Below, piece after piece: positions 55,015 through 61,846 of a DNA stretch of 64,000 nucleotides; the first letter of the stretch is position 1; each line of letters begins with the position of its first letter. Both the position numbers and the translations under genes were made by a program. The stretch spans positions 62,001 through 126,000 of the forward strand of contig JAIELX010000054.1 of the NCBI GenBank assembly GCA_019752635.1. The letters are read 5' to 3'. The DNA is from Candidatus Obscuribacterales bacterium (lineage in GTDB: Bacteria; Cyanobacteriota; Vampirovibrionia; Obscuribacterales; Obscuribacteraceae). Under the pieces are notes generated by a model that was given only the letters and a program-made list of their open reading frames with translations, was not told where the DNA came from and searched no databases.

Positions 55015-55054
55015 AAATAAAGAAAAGAGGCGGGCTCTCCAGGAACCCGCCTCT
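55015..55054 (-). terminator. Rho-independent terminator after rplL
   Basis: On the minus strand a 9-bp stem AGAGGCGGG/CCCGCCTCT (55046-55054 with 55026-55034) is followed by a T-rich run (TTTTCTTTATTTT). It lies 11 bp after the rplL stop and closes the rplJ-rplL operon. Confidence 0.9.
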
Positions 55055-55065
55055 CTTTGTAAGAA

Positions 55066-55452
55066 CTAGGCCTTGATTTCGACCTTGGCGCCGGAAGCTT
55101 CGAGCTTTTGCTTCATTGCTTCGGCTTCTTCCTTCTTTACCTTTTCCTTGATCGGTTTCGGTACGGAATCTACCAAGTCTTTTGCTTCCTTCAAGCCGAG
55201 GCCCGTGAGGTCGCGTACTACTTTCAGAACTTCGAGCTTCTTGTCGCCGTAGGAAGCGAGGATAACGTCGAATTCCGTCGGCTCATCAGCAACCGGTGCT
55301 GCTGCTGCTGCCGGTCCGGCCATCATCATGCCCATGGGGGCAGCTGCGGTTACGCCGAACTTTTCTTCCATGGCTTTCTTCAGTTCAGCCGCTTCGATAA
55401 GCGTCAACGAACCAATCTGTTCCAACAGATCGGGAACCGATAGTTTAGACAT
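55066..55452 (-). CDS. rplL: 50S ribosomal protein L7/L12
   Basis: 128 residues, the usual size. The N-terminal dimerisation part (LLEQIGSLTLIEAAELKKAME) is followed by an alanine/glycine-rich hinge (PMGMMMAGPAAAAAPVADEP) and the C-terminal factor-binding domain (FDVILASYGDKKLEVLKVVR, GLGLKEAKDLVDSVPKPIKE). It recruits and activates translation factors on the ribosomal stalk. AAGGAG precedes the ATG, and rplJ ends 61 bp upstream, so the pair is co-transcribed. No rpoB or rpoC follows, unlike the common bacterial order. Confidence 0.97.
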   Translation of the reverse strand: MSKLSVPDLLEQIGSLTLIEAAELKKAMEEKFGVTAAAPMGMMMAGPAAAAAPVADEPTEFDVILASYGDKKLEVLKVVRDLTGLGLKEAKDLVDSVPKPIKEKVKKEEAEAMKQKLEASGAKVEIKA

Positions 55453-55513
55453 TTGTAGGTGCTCCTTTTGTGTGTATCACTTTGGTTGTTAGTTAGCTCT
55501 GAATACGAGCAAA

Positions 55514-56041
55514 TCAGGCCGCGCTGTTGTTCTTTTCGGCAACTTTTTCGACAAGAACAGCGATATCGCGAATAACGGCCGCAAGAGCGCCGGCAATTCC
55601 GGAGGCTCCCGAGTCCAGTGCGCCGGCGATGCCGCCGAGCAGGACTTCTTTGGACGGCAAATCGGCCAATGCCTTTAGATCGGCAGGGGACAATACTTTG
55701 CCTTCCATAACGCCGCCCTTTACCACGCCTTTCTTAAGCGCTTTCAGGTGCTCAAGTGTGGTTTTGGTTGCTGCGGCCGGATCGTCATATCCGAGGATGA
55801 GAGCTGTCGGGCCCTTCGCCAGTTCTTTAATTGGTGCGAAAGCACCTTTCGAGCTGGCAATGGCAAGTAGCGTGTTTTTGGCAATCTTGCACTGAGCTTT
55901 GTCGCCGTCGAGTTTGCGACGGAATTTGGTGATATCGGCGACTGTCATGCCGCTCATATCCACGGCAATTGCGACATTGCTCTTAGTGAAGAGCGCCTCA
56001 AGCTCCGCCACAAGTTCTTCTTTCTTTGCTTTGGTAGCCAT
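55514..56041 (-). CDS. rplJ: 50S ribosomal protein L10
   Basis: 175 residues, standard length. It shows the L10 motifs: FTKSNVAIAVDMSGMTVADI, FRRKLDGDKAQCKIAKNTLL, GPTALILGYDDPAAATK and the alpha-helical C-terminal tail that binds L7/L12 dimers. AGAGG lies about 5 nt before the ATG. The gene follows an L10-type leader with a terminator hairpin, so its transcription is probably attenuated when free L10-L12 is in excess. rplA and rplK, which usually lie just upstream, are not there; a divergent ferredoxin gene takes that place. Confidence 0.97.
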   Translation of the reverse strand: MATKAKKEELVAELEALFTKSNVAIAVDMSGMTVADITKFRRKLDGDKAQCKIAKNTLLAIASSKGAFAPIKELAKGPTALILGYDDPAAATKTTLEHLKALKKGVVKGGVMEGKVLSPADLKALADLPSKEVLLGGIAGALDSGASGIAGALAAVIRDIAVLVEKVAEKNNSAA

Positions 56042-56085
56042 TTCAGCCTCTTATTGAGTGATCCGTTACTGCCCGGAAATCTTCC

Positions 56086-56265
56086 AAAAAGAAAAACCCC
56101 CGGTATTACCGCAGGGCCACTACAAAAGGAGATAATCTCCTCTCGACTATTGGTCGAAGTTGTGGACCTCAAGCCGGCGGTCTATGACCTTTCATCGGGG
56201 CGGACGAATCCGCCGCCGTCACCTGGCTGTCTACGGTCGCTTCTTACGAAGCAGATTGAGCATTG
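56086..56265 (-). promoter_or_regulatory. L10 ribosomal leader with attenuator
   Basis: The minus strand upstream of rplJ carries AGACAGCCAGGTG (56220-56232), the conserved word of the L10 leader, within paired arms, then a GAGGAGATTATCTCC hairpin and a terminator-like stem (CCC..GCGGTAATACCG..GGG, about 56097-56117) followed by TTTTTCTTTTT. The L10-(L12) complex is expected to bind the leader and favour termination or block translation of its own operon. Outer limits are estimated. Between 56266 and 56504 I see no gene beyond a doubtful 23-codon frame. Confidence 0.82.
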
Positions 56266-56504
56266 TCCCGCGTTTGTCCGGCAAGAGGCAGCTAGCGCCT
56301 AAGAATTTTGAAAAAATTTATGATTCGGGATGCGGCTTCCGTGCTGTAAATATACCGCTGCCAATGGGTTTGGCACTCCTGAGTCTGCTCCTGCTCCTGT
56401 TTACGGTTCGCAAACAACCTTCGGTTTCCAAGTAGGCTTCGTCATCGAAGCACCAGGTGCGCTTTGGGCGCCGGGTGCGGACCGGGAAGAGATGAGAAGA
56501 GATC

Positions 56505-56510
56505 TATAAT
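56505..56510 (+). promoter_or_regulatory. possible -10 box of the ferredoxin gene
   Basis: A perfect TATAAT lies 26 nt before the chosen start codon. No good -35 hexamer is found at 16 to 18 bp, so the assignment is weak. If real, it excludes the ATG at 56509 as a start. Confidence 0.35.
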
Positions 56511-56535
56511 GTTGGTGCGAGCGCAAGAGAGAACC

Positions 56536-56892
56536 ATGAGCATTTATAAGAAGCACGTTTTTGTTTGTACAAGCGGGAAAACTTGTCCGCTTGAAGGAGC
56601 CGATGCCATTCTCGACGTTATGCGCGGCGAGATCAGTGCACGCGGATTGAGGAAGGAAATTCGGGTCAACAAGTCCGGATGCCTCGACCAGTGCGGAAAC
56701 GGGCCCGTTGCTGTAGTCTATCCTGAAGGCGTCTGGTACGCGCACTTGAAACCGGAAGATTGTCTGGAGATCATCGACAAGCACCTGATTGGCGGTGAGC
56801 CTGTGCCGCGTTGTTTGTACGATGGTCGCGGCAAAGTTCTGAAGCCTGCAATTGAAGTTGCTGCAGAAAAGATAGATTTACCGAATCCATAA
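56536..56892 (+). CDS. thioredoxin-like [2Fe-2S] ferredoxin
   Basis: A 118-residue protein starting MSIYKKHVFVCTSGKTCP. Four cysteines in the thioredoxin-like ferredoxin pattern (C11, C17, C49, C53) should hold a [2Fe-2S] cluster, as in NuoE-related and cyanobacterial small ferredoxins. The second pair lies in KSGCLDQCGNGPVAVVYPEG, the usual signature. It probably passes electrons in the cytosol; the partner is unknown. It diverges from the rplJ operon, and the HEAT-like gene converges on it 38 bp downstream. Upstream starts at 56464 and 56509 are less likely. Confidence 0.9.
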   Translation: MSIYKKHVFVCTSGKTCPLEGADAILDVMRGEISARGLRKEIRVNKSGCLDQCGNGPVAVVYPEGVWYAHLKPEDCLEIIDKHLIGGEPVPRCLYDGRGKVLKPAIEVAAEKIDLPNP

Positions 56893-56930
56893 ATTACATG
56901 GCTTGACACGCCCCGTAGCTGGTGCGGTGC

Positions 56931-57989
56931 CTAAAAGCCGCTTCCTAAGTCTGAGGGCTGCCCGGGCTTGCGCTTAACCGGTGGCGGATTTGACGCTACT
57001 TTCATCAGCTGACCTGCCATGGCCTGAACCTCCGGCAGGATACTTGAATCAGTGATTTGTTTGAGCCGCTCCGAATCAAACTCCTTCACGGCCGAAATTG
57101 CGTCGCTGTCACGCTTGCACAGGCTGATCAAACACGCAAGCGAACGTGTCCTGTCACCGTGAGACGGGCGCATCAGCTGCCTGGAAAGCCCTTCCATCAA
57201 ATCCTGAAACGGAAAGTCATCCGGCATGTTTGGCAGGCGGGCCCAGATAAATTTAGTCGCTGCTGCTCGCACTCCGGCGTCGCTATCGTCAATCGCCGGT
57301 ATTAATGCAACGCAGCTGGACAGCCAATCCGGAACGAAATTGAGCAGCTCGATTGCTGACACTCTTCTGTTCGGATTGGGGTCGGTGGAAACGATAGTCA
57401 GCAAGGAGCGTTGCTGGCCCTCCAGCTCTTTCACTTCCTGCTCGGCGATGCGTTGGCTGGGTTCATCCGAAAATGTTTTCATCCCTTCGCGGTAGCTTTC
57501 GTCGGTCGGACGCCCTGTCTCAATTAGCTTGTCCTGCCTTACACGAAGCTGCTCTAAGAGTGTGAACGGCTTTTCGTTGTTGAGAAATACATGGTGTGGA
57601 TTTTGCAATGCCCGGGTCGGCAATTTGTTGCTTAATCCGCTTTCCACTACGTCAATGGCGATGAAAAAATTATTCCGGTCGCCCGGCACCAAGTCGATGT
57701 TGGTTTTGATGTGTTTAAGTTCCAGTTTCGCTTTCAAGCGTTCGAGAGCTTTCCTGGCGCTTTCCAAGGTTGCGCCCGGTTTCAAAGCCAATATTTTTTC
57801 AATTTCCAAACGCGAAAGTTGTGTGGAGCCCAGGAACTCCAAACCGATGTATCCAGAACCATCGCGGGCTGAAAACACCGGTGCGCTTACCAGAGACAGG
57901 AGCAACGCGAGAGTCGCAGGCGCCGCGCGTCCGGTCGACGATAATCTGCATTCGGGGCAACGAGAAGAGAGAATCTTTTTTATCATCAT
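56931..57989 (-). CDS. exported protein with POTRA-like and HEAT-like parts
   Basis: A 352-residue protein of unknown role. After a basic start there is a hydrophobic segment (AAPATLALLLSLVSAPVFSA), cleavage near FSARDG, consistent with export. Residues 48-120 (IGLEFLGSTQLSRLEIEKIL, PGATLESARKALERLKAKLE) have the order of a POTRA domain: a beta strand, two helices and strands. Residues about 185-330 form helical pairs like HEAT repeats (DSDAGVRAAATKFIWARLP). The start between the ATG pair at 57989/57986 and 58010 is uncertain; none has a good ribosome site. It is divergent to glyS over about 220 bp. Confidence 0.7.
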   Translation of the reverse strand: MMIKKILSSRCPECRLSSTGRAAPATLALLLSLVSAPVFSARDGSGYIGLEFLGSTQLSRLEIEKILALKPGATLESARKALERLKAKLELKHIKTNIDLVPGDRNNFFIAIDVVESGLSNKLPTRALQNPHHVFLNNEKPFTLLEQLRVRQDKLIETGRPTDESYREGMKTFSDEPSQRIAEQEVKELEGQQRSLLTIVSTDPNPNRRVSAIELLNFVPDWLSSCVALIPAIDDSDAGVRAAATKFIWARLPNMPDDFPFQDLMEGLSRQLMRPSHGDRTRSLACLISLCKRDSDAISAVKEFDSERLKQITDSSILPEVQAMAGQLMKVASNPPPVKRKPGQPSDLGSGF

Positions 57990-58172
57990 GTGAATTATGA
58001 TACCCCGCATGGCTCGGCGTTGCACGATGCCCTGACACCCCGGCGGCGCAAACGTTGCAACGCCTGGTCTATCGCGGCGCGGGGACTGTTGACGTCCTGG
58101 TTGCGACGAGCCGGCGCGTAACACTAAGTCAGCATGTTGAGTGCGTCCAATGAATCTGCAGGTTACTGCCCG

Positions 58173-58178
58173 TATAAT
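58173..58178 (+). promoter_or_regulatory. possible -10 box of glyS
   Basis: TATAAT 33 nt before the glyS start codon. The sequence 17 bp upstream (ATGAAT) is a weak -35 match. Confidence 0.4.
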
Positions 58179-58211
58179 TGCGGGTTATCGTTTGTTTTCG
58201 GGGAGCGGCCA

Positions 58212-60350
58212 ATGCCAACCTATTTGCTGGAGATTGGAACTGAAGAACTTCCGGCGGACCATGTGCCTGAGGCGCAGGATCGCCTAAAGAACTTGATGTC
58301 GGAATATCTGACTCAGTCCAATGTGCCGTTTGAAGAGATTCAAACCTTCGGGACCCCTCGCCGGCTGTCCTGCATTGTAAAGGGGCTTGCTCCGCTTCAG
58401 TCGACCATTAAAAAGAAGGTCAAGGGGCCCAAGGTCCAAAGCAGTTTTGACGATAAAGGGAACGCTTTACCGCCGGCAGTGGGTTTCGCGCAGAAGCAGG
58501 GACTCACTGTTGACCGACTGACACGCGAGGAAGTCGGCGGTGTTGAGTTTCTCGTTGCCGACGTCACTATTGAAGGCCGTCCGTCGAAAGAAGTTTTGCA
58601 AGAAGTTGTGCCGAAGGCCATCGGTGGATTGTCCGGTGAGCGATTGATGCGCTGGGGCAACTATGATTTGAAGTTTTCTCGCCCGATTCGTTGGTTGGTA
58701 TCGCTTCTTGACTCGGACGAATTGACCATCACTTTGGATTTCTTGAAATCCGGTCGCGAAAGTTTTGGCAACAGGGTGTTGGCACCGGGCAAGGTGGCGA
58801 TTGATTCGCCTGCTAATTATGTGCAGAAGCTGCGCGAAGCAAAAGTTTTGGTTGATCCCGCCGAGCGTCGCAGCTTGATCGAGAAGCAAGTCGCCGAAGC
58901 TGCCGCCAGCGTCTCCGGGCAGCCCCGGCAATTGAAGGGGGCGCTGCTCAACGAAGTTACGAACATACTCGAGTGGCCTCACGCAGTTGTCGGTGAGTTT
59001 GGCAAAGAGTATCTTGAGCTTCCCGATACATTAATCGAAACGATCATGGTGCATCACCAGCGGTATTTCCCGGTAGAGCGAACTAATGGAGCTGCCACGG
59101 GAAACAAGCTTCTGCCGTACTTCATCGCAGTAGCTAACAATGATCGCGCCGAGGCCACGGCCAAGATAAAGCAAGGAAACGAGCGAGTAATCAAAGCCAG
59201 GCTCGCCGATGGAAGATTTTTCTACTTTGACGATCAGAAAACCAGACTTTCTCAGCGCAAGGATGCGCTTGAACAGCTGACCTTTCAGGAAGGACTGGGC
59301 AGCTATATGAAGAAGACTGAGCGGATGGTTAAGGCCGGCCGCGCTCTGTCGGATGCGCTCAAACTCGAAGCGAAGTATTTGGTTTGCCTCGAGCGCACAT
59401 TGGAGCTATGCAAGCTTGACCTGGTAAGCAATCTTGTACGCGAGCTACCGGAGCTTCAGGGTTATGTCGGTTCGTGGTATGCGAGCCAGGAGCAGGAGCC
59501 ACCGGAAGTAGTGGCAGCGATAAGCAGTCATTACGCACCGCGCTCGCAAGACGACCCCATTCCGCAAGACACCACCGGCAAGTTGGCTGCGGTGGTCGAT
59601 AAGCTGGACAACATGGTGGGCTTGTATGCTCTAGGGCGGCGCCCGACCGGGTCGAGCGATCCTTATGCCTTGCGCAGGCAAGCCCAGGGGCTTATCGACA
59701 TTCTGTTGGATGGATTGCCTGACTATGCCATCAATGTTACCGCACTCATGATGCTGTTAATGGATGAAGTGAAGCCCTTGCTTGAGAAGAAGCGCGGTTT
59801 CGATCCGTCGAAAGCCTTGCTGGACTTGACGGAGTTTTTAATGCAGCGAGCACGTGTCAAGTTGAACGAGAAGGGCTTCAAGCGTGAAGTGATTGACGCG
59901 GTTGCTTCCAATATGAACATTCTGGAGAATCTGCCGGATGCATTGATTCGTTGCCGAACGCTGGAAGGCTTAATTAACGAAGACTCCCAGATGACACTTA
60001 TTCGCGCGGGAGTTCGTGTCGCCAACATACTTTCGGACCAGTCACCGGATACGGTGAACCCTGCATTGTTCGACAATGATTCTGAGAAGACCCTATGGGA
60101 AGCGCTCAACACTAAAGTTGTCGCCAAGCAGGGTGGCGCGCTCAAACTGCCTGCTACGCAGGACCAATATCGCGCGATGCTCGATTTATTGAAGACCATC
60201 GTGCCTGAAATCAACGCGTTCTTCGACAATGTTTTAGTTAACGATCCGGACCTGGCAAAGAAAAATAATCGCCATGGTTTGCTGCATAGCATCAACAAAA
60301 ATTTTGCAGCGCTGGGTGATTTCAGAAAGCTGCAGCCTTTATTGCCCTAA
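58212..60350 (+). CDS. glyS: glycyl-tRNA synthetase beta subunit
   Basis: The tRNA-binding subunit of the two-subunit glycyl-tRNA synthetase (712 residues, a normal length). It starts MPTYLLEIGTEELPADHVP, with later motifs FGTPRRLSC, LMRWGNYDLKFSRPIRWLV, VMVHHQRYFPVE-like (IMVHHQRYFPVER), DGRFFYFDDQK, and the HD-type stretch YVGSWYASQEQEPPEVVAA followed by DPYALRRQAQGL. GGGGAG lies about 7 nt before the ATG. The partner gene glyQ is not in the window, so the two subunits are encoded apart or the alpha gene lies beyond. An exported hydrolase-like gene follows after 14 bp. Confidence 0.96.
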   Translation: MPTYLLEIGTEELPADHVPEAQDRLKNLMSEYLTQSNVPFEEIQTFGTPRRLSCIVKGLAPLQSTIKKKVKGPKVQSSFDDKGNALPPAVGFAQKQGLTVDRLTREEVGGVEFLVADVTIEGRPSKEVLQEVVPKAIGGLSGERLMRWGNYDLKFSRPIRWLVSLLDSDELTITLDFLKSGRESFGNRVLAPGKVAIDSPANYVQKLREAKVLVDPAERRSLIEKQVAEAAASVSGQPRQLKGALLNEVTNILEWPHAVVGEFGKEYLELPDTLIETIMVHHQRYFPVERTNGAATGNKLLPYFIAVANNDRAEATAKIKQGNERVIKARLADGRFFYFDDQKTRLSQRKDALEQLTFQEGLGSYMKKTERMVKAGRALSDALKLEAKYLVCLERTLELCKLDLVSNLVRELPELQGYVGSWYASQEQEPPEVVAAISSHYAPRSQDDPIPQDTTGKLAAVVDKLDNMVGLYALGRRPTGSSDPYALRRQAQGLIDILLDGLPDYAINVTALMMLLMDEVKPLLEKKRGFDPSKALLDLTEFLMQRARVKLNEKGFKREVIDAVASNMNILENLPDALIRCRTLEGLINEDSQMTLIRAGVRVANILSDQSPDTVNPALFDNDSEKTLWEALNTKVVAKQGGALKLPATQDQYRAMLDLLKTIVPEINAFFDNVLVNDPDLAKKNNRHGLLHSINKNFAALGDFRKLQPLLP

Positions 60351-60364
60351 TCAGTGGAAAACTC

Positions 60365-61825
60365 ATGGAAATTCGGAATCGATTGGAAGGCGTAGCGCTG
60401 GCGCTGCTCAACAGCATTGCTGTTTCTTTGGTATTCGTGCTCAGCCCGGGCTGCCTCTATCCAGTGGTAGCGTCGGGTGAGCTTCCGGCTGCCAGTCTCA
60501 AGATTCCACCGATGACGAAAGAGAACTCCGTCAGTACTTACGTGCCATCGGACGCCGCACCCGGTCAAGGGTTGGCTGTAAACATCATCTATCCGGTCAA
60601 GCCCCGCTACAAGGAAGGCGCGCCTGTCATGGTTGTGGTGCCTGGTGGAAATAGTTCCAGCGGGCTGGATTTTTCGATGCATGGGGTGCAACAGGGATTT
60701 GTCGAAGTGCGTTTCGCATTTCCCGGCGGTGGCAAGGAAGGGTTCAAATCTTCCGGAATCTATGACGGGCGCGGCTTTCAATCTCGCGAGGCACTGAAGG
60801 ATGTTTTCCGATTTGCCAAAGGGGAGCTCAACGATCATCAAGGTAAGAGCCTTGCCCAACTGTTGCCTGTTCCCGTTTACCAAAAAAACGTTGGTTCTGT
60901 TGGTTGGTCGAATGGTGGCAACGTGCTGATCAGCACGCTCGCCACGTACCCGAAAGAGCTGCAGTTTGTGTCATGGCTTGCTTTTTACGAAAGCCCTCTT
61001 GGCGCAATCTTTTTTCCGCCTGCGTTGGGCGGCGCTCAAGACTTGCTGGCGAATCCTCATTATCGGCCAGGGACTGCTGCAACAGGAAATCCGATCATCG
61101 ATTTCTCGAAACTGATGTTTCAAACCAATGTCCAGAAAAGCCCCGGCGCTCACAAAAAAGTCGGGGAGTCTGAAATTCCCGGCGTGTTGTTCTTCGATGA
61201 AAACGACAACAAAATCTGGGAGGAATCTCGCGAGTTTGCCTTTAGCTATTGCACGGATATCGGACTGGAAAAGCAGATTTACGCCCCTGCCATCGTTCGA
61301 GGCCTCTTGCGGAATGCAACTTTGAGCGAATGGCCTCAACACATCGCGACAGAGGAAGAAGCGAAGGGCTACTTTTCAGTACGTGATGGTTCCCTTTTCA
61401 TTGAGAAGGTCGCTGAAAATTTTCCGAATCTTCTGGTCACAATCTTTGCGAGTCGGTTGGATCACCTTCAACGCCAGAACGATCATCCGCACATAGCCTT
61501 GCAGTACAACGCGTGGCTTGAACGCAAACCCAAATTTCTGCGGCTCAATCCGGACCCCGTCTATGTTGCCGCTGTTGCGGAAATGCGCCCCGGGAGTTTT
61601 GTCGATAACGCGCCCGGAGCTGCAATCGACTCCGACTCAATCGATCAGCATTTGGAGACTGAGGGAATAATTCCGGATTACGCTTACATGGAAGCCGCAG
61701 CCGCTGAGTTGTCCGACCGACTTTACACGGGAAAGATCAAGGCAAGATTGGAGGCGCCACTGGTGCCCTACCTGAACCCGGCCAGCAAACCTGTTGTGCC
61801 GTCAGCTCCCAAGCCGTCATTCTAG
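60365..61825 (+). CDS. exported alpha/beta-hydrolase-like protein
   Basis: A 486-residue protein with an N-terminal hydrophobic segment (VALALLNSIAVSLVFVLSPG) that may be a signal peptide; the cysteine right after it (SPGC) might be a lipid site, but the lipobox is not typical. The body looks like an alpha/beta hydrolase: an oxyanion-type PVMVVVPGGNSSSG, and the nucleophile elbow VGWSNGGNVL with serine in GxSxGG form. A possible acid is in FFDENDNKIWEE and a possible histidine in ASRLDHLQ. The C-terminal 100 residues have no similarity I recognise. It begins 14 bp after glyS, likely in the same transcript. Substrate unknown. Confidence 0.7.
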   Translation: MEIRNRLEGVALALLNSIAVSLVFVLSPGCLYPVVASGELPAASLKIPPMTKENSVSTYVPSDAAPGQGLAVNIIYPVKPRYKEGAPVMVVVPGGNSSSGLDFSMHGVQQGFVEVRFAFPGGGKEGFKSSGIYDGRGFQSREALKDVFRFAKGELNDHQGKSLAQLLPVPVYQKNVGSVGWSNGGNVLISTLATYPKELQFVSWLAFYESPLGAIFFPPALGGAQDLLANPHYRPGTAATGNPIIDFSKLMFQTNVQKSPGAHKKVGESEIPGVLFFDENDNKIWEESREFAFSYCTDIGLEKQIYAPAIVRGLLRNATLSEWPQHIATEEEAKGYFSVRDGSLFIEKVAENFPNLLVTIFASRLDHLQRQNDHPHIALQYNAWLERKPKFLRLNPDPVYVAAVAEMRPGSFVDNAPGAAIDSDSIDQHLETEGIIPDYAYMEAAAAELSDRLYTGKIKARLEAPLVPYLNPASKPVVPSAPKPSF

Positions 61826-61846
61826 GCACGCGGACCAACATCGTAT

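Noticed and set aside
56364..56435. 23-codon frame MGLALLSLLLLLFTV... as a small membrane peptide
   Set aside because: It lacks a ribosome site, sits in the gap between divergent genes and a leucine-rich frame of this size arises easily by chance.
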